Shown here: positions 1 through 8,914 of the stretch, in pieces
Position numbering within the stretch: position 1 is the first letter of the stretch
Layout: each line of letters opens with the position of its first letter
Source: Palsa-504 sp963795795
Lineage (GTDB): Bacteria > Actinomycetota > Actinomycetes > Streptosporangiales > Streptosporangiaceae
Assembly (NCBI GenBank): GCA_963795795.1
Contig: CAWCJS010000019.1
Location: 1 to 64,000 of the forward strand
Direction: 5' to 3'
DNA length: 64,000 nt
The notes under the pieces: generated by a model
What the model saw: only the letters and a program-made list of their open reading frames with translations
The model's database searches: none
Told to the model about the DNA's origin: nothing
Program-made: the position numbers and the translations under genes

Positions 1-1360
1 TCAGGTAACCGACCCGACGACCGGCGAAGTGACCGAGACTTTCCCCTTCGCCACGGACGCGGAGGTATCGGAGGCGCTCGCCGCCGCGACCGAAGGGTTC
101 GCGGCATGGCGGCTACGCCCGGTCGCCGAGCGCGCCGCGGTCGTGAAGCGAATCGCCGAGCTGTTCACCGAGCGCGCCGCCGACCTGGCCGCACTGATCA
201 CCAAGGAGATGGGCAAGCGGCCCGCCCAGGCCGTCGGTGAGGCCCAGTTCTGCACCGACATCTTCAACTATTACGCCGACAACGGCCCCGGGCTCATCGC
301 CGACAAGGCACTGCCCGGCCATGACACAGCGCGGGTCGAGTACCGGCCCGTCGGCCCGGTACTCGGCGTAATGCCGTGGAACTACCCGTATTACCAGGTG
401 GCCAGGTTCGCCGCGCCCAACCTGATCGTCGGCAACACCGTCATACTCAAGCACGCAGAAAACTGCCCTACCTCGGCTCTGGCGATCGCGCAGATCATGA
501 AGGACGCGGGCGTGCCGGACGGCGTGTATGTCAACCTCTTCGCGACCCACGAGCAGGTCGCCGCGATGATCGCCGACCCGCGGCTGCACGGCGTGTCGCT
601 GACCGGCTCCGAGCGGGCCGGCACCGCAGTCGCCGAGACGGCCGGCCGCAACCTGAAGAAGGTCGTTCTTGAGCTTGGCGGCTCCGACCCGTACATCATC
701 CTCAACACCGACGACGTCGAGGGCGCAGCTAAGACCGCCTGGGTTACCCGGATGGAGAACGTCGGCCAGGCCTGCAACTCCAACAAGCGGATGATCGTCA
801 TGGATGACATCTACGACGACTTCGTGGCCGCCCTGGTCAAGCGGGCCACCGAGATGTCACCGCGCCAGCCGGGCGATGACTCCGCGCGCTCCTACAGCCC
901 GATGGTCTCCCGTAGAGCAGCGGAGAGCCTCCTGGCCCAGGTGCAGGACGCCGTATCCAAGGGCGCCACGCTGCACGTCGGTGGCACGCTCGGTGACGGC
1001 AAGGGCGCTTACTTCGCCCCGGCCGTGCTCACCGGCGTGACCCCGGACATGCGGGCCTATCGCGAGGAGCTGTTCGGCCCGGTCGCCGTCGTTTACAAGG
1101 TCAGCACCGACGACGAGGCGGTCCAGCTCGCCAACGTGGTGGACTTCGGCCTGGGCGGCGCGGTCTGGTCGACCGACGAGGAGCGGGCTATCAAGGTCGC
1201 CGAGCAATTGGACGTCGGCATGGCCAACGTAAACACCCCGGCAGGCGAGGGCGCGGACCTGCCGTTCGGCGGGACCAAGCGCTCCGGCTTTGGCCGCGAG
1301 CTGGGCCCCCTCGGCATCGACGAATTCGTCAACAAGCGGCTCTTTTACGTCGAGAAGTAG
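1..1360 (+). CDS. NAD(P)-dependent aldehyde dehydrogenase, succinate-semialdehyde dehydrogenase type (5' end outside window)
   Basis: Oxidises an aldehyde to a carboxylate with NAD(P)+; closest in feel to the succinate-semialdehyde dehydrogenase branch, but the substrate is not provable here. The frame is open from base 2, and the residues before the first internal GTG (29) already read like the family N-terminus (DPTTGEV), so the true start lies upstream. Visible motifs, numbered from base 29, are TGSERAG in the Rossmann region, the catalytic Glu in LELGGSDP (about 216), and the nucleophile Cys in GQACNSNKR (about 250). The C-terminus GFGRELG is typical. It ends with TAG. The next gene runs in the opposite direction. 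Family call is secure, substrate is inference. Confidence 0.93.
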   Translation, partial: QVTDPTTGEVTETFPFATDAEVSEALAAATEGFAAWRLRPVAERAAVVKRIAELFTERAADLAALITKEMGKRPAQAVGEAQFCTDIFNYYADNGPGLIADKALPGHDTARVEYRPVGPVLGVMPWNYPYYQVARFAAPNLIVGNTVILKHAENCPTSALAIAQIMKDAGVPDGVYVNLFATHEQVAAMIADPRLHGVSLTGSERAGTAVAETAGRNLKKVVLELGGSDPYIILNTDDVEGAAKTAWVTRMENVGQACNSNKRMIVMDDIYDDFVAALVKRATEMSPRQPGDDSARSYSPMVSRRAAESLLAQVQDAVSKGATLHVGGTLGDGKGAYFAPAVLTGVTPDMRAYREELFGPVAVVYKVSTDDEAVQLANVVDFGLGGAVWSTDEERAIKVAEQLDVGMANVNTPAGEGADLPFGGTKRSGFGRELGPLGIDEFVNKRLFYVEK

Positions 1361-1423
1361 CGCTTGACGAGCAACGCCCGAGTGCCGCGCCTGCTCGGTG
1401 GGCTGATGCGGGCGGGCGCGGCG

Positions 1424-2434
1424 TCAGGCGAAGTGCGGCATCACCTCGGTGGCCAGGAGTTCGGCCGACAGCAGTGCCTCGTCCTTGGTCATGTCGCCGA
1501 AGCACGTTTCCAGTGCCATGTAGTTGATCCCGCCGATGTCGCGATGGCGGGCGACCCACTCGCGGGCGCCCGCCGGGTCGCCGGCGTAGAAGTGGCCGGT
1601 CGCGTGGATGCCCTCGAACGTCTCGGCCGGGAAGACCGCCGGTACCGGGATGTCGTATTTCTTCCAGAGGTAGTAGAGGCTGTCCTTGAACCGCGCGAAG
1701 GCCCGGTTGGCGATCTTCATCGCCTCCTCGCTGGTCGGCGCGAGCACCATGTTCCGGGAGATGCCCAGCGGCGGAAGGTCATCGGGGGAGCGCCCGAGCG
1801 ACGCCCACTCGGCCTTGTAGGTGTCGGTCAGCGCCCGGACGGCCTGCGACGGGACGAGCGCCATCATCGGCATGCCGAGCCGCGCGCACCATTGGGCCTT
1901 CGCCGGTGTCCGGGTGCCGTACCACAGCGGCGGGTGCGGCCGCTGCACGGGGCGTGAGATGACCGGCGCGTCGAGCAGCTTGTAGTACTTCCCGTCGAAG
2001 GTCACGCTGTCCGACGTCAGCCCCTGCCGCAGTATCGCGAAGGCCTCGTCGAACCGGCCTTGCGCCTCCTCCTCACCCGACACGCCGTGGAAGGCCAGCT
2101 CGGCGGGCGAGACGCCTCGTCCCACCCCCAGGTCGAGCCGCCCGTTGGACAACTGGTCCAGCGTCACTGCTTCCTCGATGACACGCATCGGGTGGTAGAG
2201 CGACAAGATCGTGATGAGCGTCCCGAGCCGCAGCTGGGAGGTCCGCTGCGCGGCCGCCGCCAGCATCAGGTGCGGCGACGGCGTGACGGCCAGCGGCGTC
2301 CCGTGGTGCTCAGTCAGGTGATAGGCGTAAAAGCCCAGCCGGTCATAGGCCTCGATCAGCTCCAACCGCTCGGCGATCTGCCGGACATGCGGCCGTCCCG
2401 TGTCGTCGTTATGGTCGATGATCCCGAAGCGCAT
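1424..2434 (-). CDS. LLM-class flavin-dependent oxidoreductase
   Basis: A 336-residue luciferase-like monooxygenase family protein (TIM barrel using FMN or F420). The N-terminus MRFGIIDHNDD, the segment YHLTEHHGTPLAVTPSPH (about 38-55) and the central VGRGVSPAEL are characteristic of the group of bacterial alkanal-monooxygenase-like proteins. Length is normal for the family. The ATG at 2434 has only a weak upstream ribosome site. It stands alone on the minus strand between the plus-strand aldehyde dehydrogenase and the anti-sigma gene, so the context does not reveal the substrate. Confidence 0.9.
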   Translation of the reverse strand: MRFGIIDHNDDTGRPHVRQIAERLELIEAYDRLGFYAYHLTEHHGTPLAVTPSPHLMLAAAAQRTSQLRLGTLITILSLYHPMRVIEEAVTLDQLSNGRLDLGVGRGVSPAELAFHGVSGEEEAQGRFDEAFAILRQGLTSDSVTFDGKYYKLLDAPVISRPVQRPHPPLWYGTRTPAKAQWCARLGMPMMALVPSQAVRALTDTYKAEWASLGRSPDDLPPLGISRNMVLAPTSEEAMKIANRAFARFKDSLYYLWKKYDIPVPAVFPAETFEGIHATGHFYAGDPAGAREWVARHRDIGGINYMALETCFGDMTKDEALLSAELLATEVMPHFA

Positions 2435-2523
2435 GCGCTGAACCTAACCCCGCGGCCCTCCCCACACCAGGCTGTCTCGACCCTTCCCGTTCCCTACGGG
2501 CCCGCATCCGTGACGCGGCCGGG

Positions 2524-3210
2524 TCACCGGGCCCGGATGCTCACCACGGTCTTGCCGTCGGCGACGATCGTGAAGCGCTGCAGGCTGGCGGCCGGGAGCG
2601 GCACCGACGCCGGGTACCACGCCGGCTGGGAGCCGACTTCATAGTCCCAGCCGCCCGCGCTGATCACCTGTCCCTGCGGCCCGGTGACCAGCAACTGGCA
2701 CCAGGTGCCGGCGGTGACTCCGGAGACGCTGACCGCTAGCTCGGTACCCCACGGCTGGGCGCTATAGCGGACGGCCGCCCAGGCCCCGGTCTGCGCATTA
2801 GCCGCCTGGACGGTGACCGTCCGCGTCGGCGCTACGGCCGAGGGCGGATGGGCGGTGGCATCGTGCAGCCCCTGTAGCCCGGCGGCGGCGATCGCGGCGG
2901 CGACCACGGCCGCGACGGCGAGCAGGTTCCGGCGGCGCCGGATGGCACCCATCCGCGCCAGCAGCGAGTTCAGCCGCGGTTCCGCCATCACCGGCCCCGG
3001 GTCGTCGGCCGCCCACTGCTCGACCGAATCGGCGGGTACCCGCCGGAGCAAGGACGGCAATCCGGCCAGGCCGGATAGTTCCGCGCGGCAGCCGTGACAT
3101 TCCCCCAGATGGGACTCCACCACGGGACGCCGGGCGGGCTCGATCGCGCCGAGCAGATACACCCCCAGCTCCGGTCGTATCTGCGCGCACGGCACCCGGT
3201 CGGTCTTCAT
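2524..3210 (-). CDS. Zinc-finger anti-sigma factor, membrane anchored
   Basis: A 228-residue protein with an N-terminal putative zinc-finger anti-sigma domain (HLGECHGC, the H-x3-C-x2-C signature, residues about 34-41). One transmembrane helix follows at about 94-113 (LLAVAAVVAAAIAAAG), then a C-terminal extracytoplasmic domain of about 110 residues. This is the ZAS/RskA-like arrangement: the N-terminal domain holds an ECF sigma factor at the membrane. The likely partner is the ECF sigma gene at 3932-4480, on the same strand and upstream, separated by a small membrane protein and a 305-base gap. Pairing is inferred from proximity. Confidence 0.85.
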   Translation of the reverse strand: MKTDRVPCAQIRPELGVYLLGAIEPARRPVVESHLGECHGCRAELSGLAGLPSLLRRVPADSVEQWAADDPGPVMAEPRLNSLLARMGAIRRRRNLLAVAAVVAAAIAAAGLQGLHDATAHPPSAVAPTRTVTVQAANAQTGAWAAVRYSAQPWGTELAVSVSGVTAGTWCQLLVTGPQGQVISAGGWDYEVGSQPAWYPASVPLPAASLQRFTIVADGKTVVSIRAR

Positions 3211-3515
3211 TTTGCCCGAACGACGTATCGCTGCCGGGCACCGTTACGTCCATCCGGGATGGCCCCGTGCCCCCGGCCGCAGCAAGATGGCGGGCGTGCG
3301 CACACGTGGGCCGCCCGGGGACGGACGACCTGAGCGGGAGGCTGGAAGACGATCACCTGGCCGCCCCTAACGGACCTGCCATACCTATTGAAACGGGTAA
3401 TCGAGCTTTTAGGTTCACAAGCGCCCCAGCCGCCGATGAGGTGCCCGACGCCGAACTCGCCGCGATCGCCCGCCGGGCAAATACCGGGCAGGATGGCTGA
3501 ACCACCCGGCGTGCA
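3211..3515. other. Intergenic stretch without a supported gene
   Basis: About 305 bases between the anti-sigma gene and the small membrane protein gene. Short open frames exist on both strands, but none has a ribosome site, family motif or convincing composition. The promoter of the anti-sigma gene probably lies here. The GC content drops slightly around 3370-3420. Confidence 0.5.
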
Positions 3516-3935
3516 TCACACGGTTGGCTGGTGCGTCCGGGCCGTGGCCAGGACGCCCGCGGCCACCAGAACCCCCAGGGCGGCGGTCGCGACGTCGGGG
3601 ATCCGGTAGGCGGCATGGAAACCGGACACGGCGGCTTGCGGCCCTGACGCGGTTCCGATGAGAAAGGCAGCCCAGCCTGACCAGCGCGCGCCGCGCCGGC
3701 AGCCGCGCGCGGTCCACAGGCTGACCGCGGCCGCGGCCACGCCGGCCGACACCAGCCCGGCGGCGATCCCGCCCTGCGTAACGGTCCCCACGACGAGGCC
3801 GCACCGGGTCAGGTCCAGGACGGCCGCAGCGAGCAGCATCATGGCGGTGACCCGGCGGATGGGCAACCGGGTCGCGATCGGTCTCGCCGTACCGCGGGCG
3901 GCCGCAGGCAGGCTCCCGGACCGGTGGAGGATCAT
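3516..3935 (-). CDS. Small multi-pass membrane protein, unknown function
   Basis: A 139-residue hydrophobic protein with about four predicted membrane segments (roughly 30-48, 55-75, 84-96 and 112-132). I do not recognise a family. Its start codon overlaps the stop of the ECF sigma gene (ATGA), so the two are probably translated together. The anti-sigma gene follows downstream. The set sigma - membrane protein - ZAS anti-sigma suggests an envelope-sensing unit in which this protein may help sense or signal, which is inference from order only. Confidence 0.7.
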   Translation of the reverse strand: MILHRSGSLPAAARGTARPIATRLPIRRVTAMMLLAAAVLDLTRCGLVVGTVTQGGIAAGLVSAGVAAAAVSLWTARGCRRGARWSGWAAFLIGTASGPQAAVSGFHAAYRIPDVATAALGVLVAAGVLATARTHQPTV

Positions 3936-4480
3936 CGCGGCTCGATCGCTTCGCGGTCCTCCAACTGCCGGCGGAGGGCCTCCAGGGCGTAATGGAGCCG
4001 TGATCGTGCCGTGCCATCCGGAATCCCGAGCCGGCGAGCGACCTTCGCGAGCGTGCGTCCTCCGTAGAAGGTCTCCACCAGGACGGTGCGGTGCGCGTGT
4101 GACAGCTGATGGAGGGCATCGGCCATGATCTGCTGGTCGAGGACCCGATTCAGGCGCGTATCGTCATGGGCCTCGTCGGCGGCCTGCGCTGGAACCGTGC
4201 TCGGTCGCGATCGAGCCGCCCGGTCGGCGTCGATGAGCAGGTTCCGGGCGACCCGGAACAGCCAGGGCCGCACGGGGAAGTCGACGGAGCTCAGCTGCGG
4301 CAGGTGCCGCCAGGCCCGGATGAATGTTTCCTGCACGATGTCGTCGGCGCTGGCCTGGTCGGGACAGAACCGCTCGACGTACCTGCGCAAGACCCGGGCA
4401 TGGTCTGCGTAGAGCAGGCGGATCGCGGCGTCGGCGTCACTTGGCAGCTCGCCGCTGGCGGTGTCTGAGAGAGCTAGCAT
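3932..4480 (-). CDS. ECF RNA polymerase sigma factor (SigE/SigL-like)
   Basis: A sigma-70 region 2/region 4 protein of about 182 residues. Region 2 is seen in LLYADHARVLRRYVERFCPD and DIVQETFIRAWRHLP; region 4 in LSHAHRTVLVETFYGGRTLAKVARRLGIPDGTARSRLHYALEALR. I chose the ATG at 4480 because homology begins there and because the operator-like palindrome 4483-4501 lies immediately upstream. A longer open frame to 4588 exists but crosses that palindrome. It is followed by an overlapping membrane protein gene and a ZAS anti-sigma gene, and is divergent from the BlaI gene. Confidence 0.88.
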   Translation of the reverse strand: MLALSDTASGELPSDADAAIRLLYADHARVLRRYVERFCPDQASADDIVQETFIRAWRHLPQLSSVDFPVRPWLFRVARNLLIDADRAARSRPSTVPAQAADEAHDDTRLNRVLDQQIMADALHQLSHAHRTVLVETFYGGRTLAKVARRLGIPDGTARSRLHYALEALRRQLEDREAIEPR

Positions 4481-4482
4481 AA

Positions 4483-4501
4483 CTACTATCACGAATAGTA
4501 G
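4483..4501. promoter_or_regulatory. Perfect 19-bp palindrome between ECF sigma and blaI-like genes
   Basis: CTACTATcacgaATAGTAG has two perfect 7-base arms around a 5-base spacer. It sits 2 bases upstream of the sigma start codon and about 130 bases upstream of the divergent BlaI-family gene. TACTA/TAGTA half sites fit a winged-helix repressor dimer. Assignment to the neighbouring BlaI protein is inferred from position. Confidence 0.6.
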
Positions 4502-4631
4502 GATGGAAACGTTCACCGTCGGCGTTGGCCAGTTCAGGGGACATATCCGCGTGAACGAGCGCCGTGTTCTAACCGTTTTAGTAAGCAAAGGTGACCCCGC
4601 CGCTTGGCGATGGCAGGTCCGGGAGTCGAAG

Positions 4632-5012
4632 GTGCGTCAGTTCGGTGAGCTGGAAGCCGTGATCATGGATCGGTTGTGGGAGCGAGGCAGGCCGGCGCTG
4701 GTTCGCGAGGTGCTCGATGATCTGCGCGAAGACCGGCCGCTGGCGTACACCACGGTGATGACCGTGATGGAGAACCTGCACCGCAAGGGATGGTTGCGTC
4801 GACACCGGGATGGCCGGGCCTGGCGCTACGAGCCCACCGGCTCCCGGTCCGGGTACACGGCGGCACTGATGAGCGACGCGCTGGCGACCAGCCCGGACCG
4901 GCGCACCGCGCTGGCCCATTTCGTTTTGCAGATGAGCCCGCTCGACGCCGAGTTGCTGCAGCAGGCCCTCGATCAGGCCCACCCTAAGCCGCCCGAAGGC
5001 GGAACACCGTGA
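4632..5012 (+). CDS. BlaI/MecI/CopY-family transcriptional repressor
   Basis: A 126-residue winged-helix repressor. VRQFGELEAVIMDRLWERGRPALVREVLDDL and the recognition segment AYTTVMTVMENLHRKGWL are typical of BlaI/MecI proteins, which are inactivated when a partner M56 metallopeptidase cleaves them. I chose the GTG at 4632: it is preceded by GGGAG at 6 bases, and homology begins there, although the frame is open from 4461. The stop overlaps the start of the M56 gene (GTGA), the usual BlaI-BlaR1 pair order. Probable autorepressor of this region. Confidence 0.9.
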   Translation: MRQFGELEAVIMDRLWERGRPALVREVLDDLREDRPLAYTTVMTVMENLHRKGWLRRHRDGRAWRYEPTGSRSGYTAALMSDALATSPDRRTALAHFVLQMSPLDAELLQQALDQAHPKPPEGGTP

Positions 5013-5956
5013 CCGTCGCGGCCATCCTGCTGGTCTACGCGGCCAGCGTCGGCACGATGGGCTCCAGGTTGCTCGGCCGGTCCGGGTGGGCCCTCCGCGC
5101 GCCGCTGCCGGGGATCGCCATCTACCTGGCCGCCGCGTGGTCGGTCGTGGCCGCGCTCGGGCTGGCCGGCCTGACCCTGGCGGTCGACGCCACCGCCCTG
5201 GGCGGCGGGCTGAGCCGCCTGATCGGCGCCTGCGTGATCCGGCTCCGGGACACCTACGCCACCCGGGGGGCGCCGCCGTAGCCGGGCTTGGCCTCACCCT
5301 CGCCGGAGCCGTGGTGGCTCGCACCGCGGTCACGGCGGCTACCCACTGGCGTCAGTACGGCGGCAGGCGGTGCGGCACGCGGAAACGGCCCGGCTCATCG
5401 GGCGCCCGGATCCAGACCTGGGCGCCATGCTGGTCGACCACGCGCGGCCAGCCGCCTACTGCGTCGCCGGGCCGCACCCGACCGTGATCCTGACCACTGC
5501 CGCGCTGCAGGCGCTGGATCCCGATCAGGTCGATGCCGTCCTCGCGCACGAGCGAGCGCACCTGGCGAGTCACCACCACCTGCTGCTGGCCATCGCGAGA
5601 ATCGGACGCCAGGTATTCCCCTTCCTCCCGCTGATGCGGGATGCGGATACGCAGATCACGCGGCTGGTCGAGATGCACGCCGATGACGCGGCCACCGCAC
5701 ACCGCGACACCAGGCCGCTGGCCACCGCCCTGGCCGTCCTTGCCGCCGCGGCCGGTCCCGCGCCGGGGCTCGCCGCCGCCACCACCGACGCCGTGCAGCG
5801 GGTCCAGCGGCTGCTCCGGCCAGGGCTGAGCCGCTGAGCAGGCTCCGCCGCCACCTGCTGGGCGCGGGCGCCGCCGTGCTCGCGCTAACCCCGGTGCTGC
5901 TGGCCATAGTCCCGGCCGTCGTGGCCCTCGCGCTAGGCCGGGTCCCAGGAGCCTGA
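5009..5956 (+). pseudogene. BlaR1/MecR1-like M56 zinc metallopeptidase, broken by three frameshifts
   Basis: The coding signal starts at the GTG overlapping the BlaI stop and encodes membrane segments. Near 5270-5281 (a run of six G) it moves to the next frame, where a further helix (LTLAGAVVARTAVTAA) is read. Near 5350-5360 it moves again, into the frame holding the zinc-binding HERAHLASHHH motif (about 5547-5580). Near 5830 a third shift restores the original frame for a last helix ending at TGA 5954-5956. All three shifts equal the loss of one base. Either true decay or sequence error. If intact, it would be the protease that relieves BlaI repression. Confidence 0.8.
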
Positions 5957-5981
5957 CGGCCCTTCAGCCGTCGTTCACTGG

Positions 5982-7145
5982 TTACGGCCAGAGCCGCTCC
6001 GACGCGAGCCGCGCGCCCTCCGCCATCGCGTCGAATTTGGCCCACATGACCCGCGGGTCGACCTCGGGCCGGTAGGTCGCCTGGGAGGAGAAGCCGCAGT
6101 CCGTGCTGGCGATGACGTTCTCCCGGCCCACGATGGTGGCGTAGCGCGTGATCCGCTCGGCGATAAGCTCCGGGTGCTCGACGATGTTGCTGGCGTGGGT
6201 GATCACCCCGGGCAGGAGCACGCGGTCGCCGGGGAGCCGCACGGTCTCCCAGGCGTGATACTCGTGCTCGTGGCGCGCGTTGGCGCCCTCGAACGACAGG
6301 CCGGCCGCCCGGACCTTGAGCATCCACGGGATCACCAGGGCCAGGTCCACGTCGTGTACGCGCGGCCCCTCGTTGATCCCGTAACACGTGTGGAACCTGA
6401 CCCGGTCCGGCGGGATGCCCTGCAGCGCCCGGTTGGTCGCCTCGACGAACAAGTCCGCGCGCTCGCTGGCGTCGCCGGGGCTGAGCCGGGCGTCGCCGAG
6501 GATGTCGGTCAGCGACGGATCATCGACCTGGAGCAGCAGACCCGCGTCCACGATCGCGCGGTACTCCTCGCTCAGGGCGTCGGCCACCGCGAACAGGTAG
6601 TCCGCGTAGGACGGGTAATACTCGTTGGCCGTCTCGGCACTGCCGGTCATGATGCCCAGGCCGCTCGGCGCCGTCGCGGGGAGGAAGGCCTCGGCGTCCG
6701 GGTGCCGCAGCAGGGCGGCCTTCAGGTTCGCGATATCCCGGGCGATCGCCTCGTGCCCCCGGTAGGAGACCGGGCCCACGCAGACCAGGGGCTGCGGGGT
6801 CACCACGGATCCGCCCACCATGGCCCGGCGGAAGTACTCGGCGTAGTACTCGGGGAAGGCGCTGACCTCCGCGCTCCAGACCTCGCCGCGGGCACCCGGC
6901 CGCGCCTCGAACCCGGTCAGCCGCTCGCCGATGTACGCGAAGAACCCGGTCTTGCCCTGTTCCCCATCGGTGACGACATCCACGCCGTGCGTGACCTGCT
7001 GGTCCACGGCCGCGGCCACAGCCTCCGTGATCGCGCCGTCCATCTCGGGACCGTGCTCACCGCCCTTCATCCGGTCGAGCAACGGCTCGGGCCGCGGCAG
7101 GCTCCCGACGTGGGTGGTGATGATGCGATCTGCGCTCCGCTTCAT
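5982..7145 (-). CDS. Cobalamin-independent methionine synthase (MetE C-terminal domain) family protein
   Basis: A 387-residue stand-alone MetE/UROD-like barrel, half the length of true MetE, so probably not the housekeeping enzyme. The N-terminus TTHVGSLPRPEPLLDRM, the middle segment RFHTCYGINEGPRVHD (a candidate zinc-site His/Cys pair) and the C-terminal STDCGF Cys are family features. Relatives include methyltransferases acting on thiols and the epoxyalkane:coenzyme M transferase group. The substrate cannot be deduced. It lies downstream of two alpha/beta hydrolase genes on the same strand. Confidence 0.85.
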   Translation of the reverse strand: MKRSADRIITTHVGSLPRPEPLLDRMKGGEHGPEMDGAITEAVAAAVDQQVTHGVDVVTDGEQGKTGFFAYIGERLTGFEARPGARGEVWSAEVSAFPEYYAEYFRRAMVGGSVVTPQPLVCVGPVSYRGHEAIARDIANLKAALLRHPDAEAFLPATAPSGLGIMTGSAETANEYYPSYADYLFAVADALSEEYRAIVDAGLLLQVDDPSLTDILGDARLSPGDASERADLFVEATNRALQGIPPDRVRFHTCYGINEGPRVHDVDLALVIPWMLKVRAAGLSFEGANARHEHEYHAWETVRLPGDRVLLPGVITHASNIVEHPELIAERITRYATIVGRENVIASTDCGFSSQATYRPEVDPRVMWAKFDAMAEGARLASERLWP

Positions 7146-7169
7146 TCCGCCCAGGGTACAAAGGCCGGG

Positions 7170-7250
7170 TTACCGCAGATCGGGCGGCTTGTTCTCCAGA
7201 CAGCAGCGGACGAAGTCCTGGACGATCGGGGTAAACACGCGCCCGAGGCT
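7170..7250 (-). pseudogene. C-terminal coding remnant directly after the hydrolase stop
   Basis: In the same frame as the hydrolase gene and immediately after its TGA, 26 codons read SLGRVFTPIVQDFVRCCLEN and so on to a TAA. This looks like a protein C-terminus rather than intergenic DNA. It could be a remnant of a deleted gene or a read-through extension. I do not recognise the parent family. Confidence 0.35.
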
Positions 7251-7976
7251 TCAGTCGTGGGCGGCCTCGACGAGCGTGCGAGCCAGTTCGGCCGGCCGCG
7301 TGAACATCACCTCGTGGCTGCCCGCCATCTCAACGATCTTGCAGGAGCCCAGCCGGGACGACATGCCCGGATGCCAGGCCCCTTCCGGCAGCGCCAGATC
7401 GTCCGCCACCGCGATGTAGCTCTTGGGGAGCCCGGCCCGGTAGAACTCCGCGAGATCCAGCTTGGCGTCCCACGGCTGGAACGGCTGCGGAACCAGTCGC
7501 TCCCACACTGACCGGGCGTCCTGCGGCCGCGCGTCCTGGATGAACAGGTCGCGGAACACCTCCCACGGGCATTCCACCGTGTTATCGGGACTCGCCTCGG
7601 CGGCCGCAGCGAACAGTGAGGTCTGCTCGGGCGGGAGATTGTCGTTGACGCTGGTGCCGTCTTCGACCACGAAGGCGGTATGGAAGACCAGGCGCTTAAG
7701 CCGGTCAGGTATCTCCTGGGAGACCCGGCTGACCACCGAACCGCCGAAGCTGTGACCGACCAGGATGACCTGCCGCAGATCTCGTTGCTCGATAAAGCGA
7801 CATACGGCCCTGACGTAGTCATCGTGCGTGAGGCCGGCCCGGCTCGCCTCCCGCCAGTGCCCGGGGTATGTGGGCGCATAGACGGTGTGGCCGAGTTCGC
7901 GCAGGCACCACGCGGTCGGCTCCCACGCCCACCCGCCGTGCCACGACCCATGCAAGAGCACAAACGTCTCATCCAT
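7251..7976 (-). CDS. Alpha/beta hydrolase (small esterase type)
   Basis: A 241-residue hydrolase of the EstC/salicylate-esterase-like type. The oxyanion region FVLLHGSWHGGWAW (residues 5-18), the nucleophile elbow GHSFGG (Ser about 81) and a late His in AGSHEVMF (about 220) complete the triad. A GGGAG ribosome site precedes the ATG. It lies 17 bases downstream of another hydrolase gene on the same strand, so the two are likely co-transcribed. Substrate unknown. Confidence 0.9.
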   Translation of the reverse strand: MDETFVLLHGSWHGGWAWEPTAWCLRELGHTVYAPTYPGHWREASRAGLTHDDYVRAVCRFIEQRDLRQVILVGHSFGGSVVSRVSQEIPDRLKRLVFHTAFVVEDGTSVNDNLPPEQTSLFAAAAEASPDNTVECPWEVFRDLFIQDARPQDARSVWERLVPQPFQPWDAKLDLAEFYRAGLPKSYIAVADDLALPEGAWHPGMSSRLGSCKIVEMAGSHEVMFTRPAELARTLVEAAHD

Positions 7977-7993
7977 CGCTTTCTCCCAGAGGG

Positions 7994-8824
7994 TCAGACG
8001 CGCGCCGCAAGCCAGGGGTTCACCGCGTCCAGCAGTCCCTGCGGGTTGTCGAGCGTGATGCTGTGGCCGCAGTCCGGGACGCCGGCCAGGCTGGTCCGAG
8101 GGTTCGAAACCAGCATCCGCTGCGCGGTCTCGACGGCGAGGATATCGCTGTCGTCACCGCGGACCAGGAGGATCGGGCAACTCACCGCCTGCCACGCATC
8201 CCACAACTGCGAGGTGGAGCGGTCAAAGATGGCGCCGCGCTCGCGCAGGGCGTCGTCGTACTTGAAGGTCAGCGTCCCGTCGGGCAGGGGGCGCAGGTTG
8301 TGCCGAACACGATGGCGCAGTGCCTCCTCGGTCGGGCGCGGGTTGAACGCCCGCGCCTGGGCGACCGCCTCGTCCTCGGAGCCGAAGACGCGCTTCGCGG
8401 CCAGGCCGGCGGCGACCTGCCTGGCTCCGGCCACCGCGATCTCGGGCCCGATATCCAGCACGATGAGATCCCTGACCCGCTCAGGGTGGCTGGCCGCGAA
8501 GATGAAGGCCACGAGGCCGCCCATCGACAGCCCCATCAGGGTGACCTCGCCAAGGTGCAGTGCGTCCAGGAAGGCCAGCAGGTCCTCGGCCATCTGGCCG
8601 CCGCCGTACGGGGGAGCCCACCCGCTGTCCCCGTGGCCGCGCTGATCGAGGGCGAGGACGCGGTACCTGTCGCTGAGCGCGGCCGCGGTGTGATCCCACG
8701 TATGCGCATGGCCCGTCAGCCCGTGCAACATCACCAGCGGCGGCCCGTCGCCGCCCCAGTCCAGGTAATGCAGGCTCACCCCGCCGATGTCGACGCGCCG
8801 CGACGTGCCGTCGGCTCGTGCCAT
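7994..8824 (-). CDS. Alpha/beta hydrolase
   Basis: A 276-residue hydrolase with PLVMLHGLTGHAHTW (oxyanion loop, about 29-43), DQRGHGDS (about 59-66), the nucleophile elbow GLSMGG (Ser about 98) and a C-terminal GVPDCGHSITLDNP holding the catalytic His. A GGAGG ribosome site lies 8 bases before the ATG at 8824. It is the first gene of a probable two- or three-gene minus-strand operon with the second hydrolase (7251-7976) and perhaps the MetE-like gene. Substrate unknown. Confidence 0.9.
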   Translation of the reverse strand: MARADGTSRRVDIGGVSLHYLDWGGDGPPLVMLHGLTGHAHTWDHTAAALSDRYRVLALDQRGHGDSGWAPPYGGGQMAEDLLAFLDALHLGEVTLMGLSMGGLVAFIFAASHPERVRDLIVLDIGPEIAVAGARQVAAGLAAKRVFGSEDEAVAQARAFNPRPTEEALRHRVRHNLRPLPDGTLTFKYDDALRERGAIFDRSTSQLWDAWQAVSCPILLVRGDDSDILAVETAQRMLVSNPRTSLAGVPDCGHSITLDNPQGLLDAVNPWLAARV

Positions 8825-8914
8825 GTATCCCTACCTCCGGTCGACGCGCCAGGCTCTCCGAACATCCCTCATTCTTGGCCGGCCCGCTCGCGCGGATCAA
8901 GGCGGCCAGGTGAG

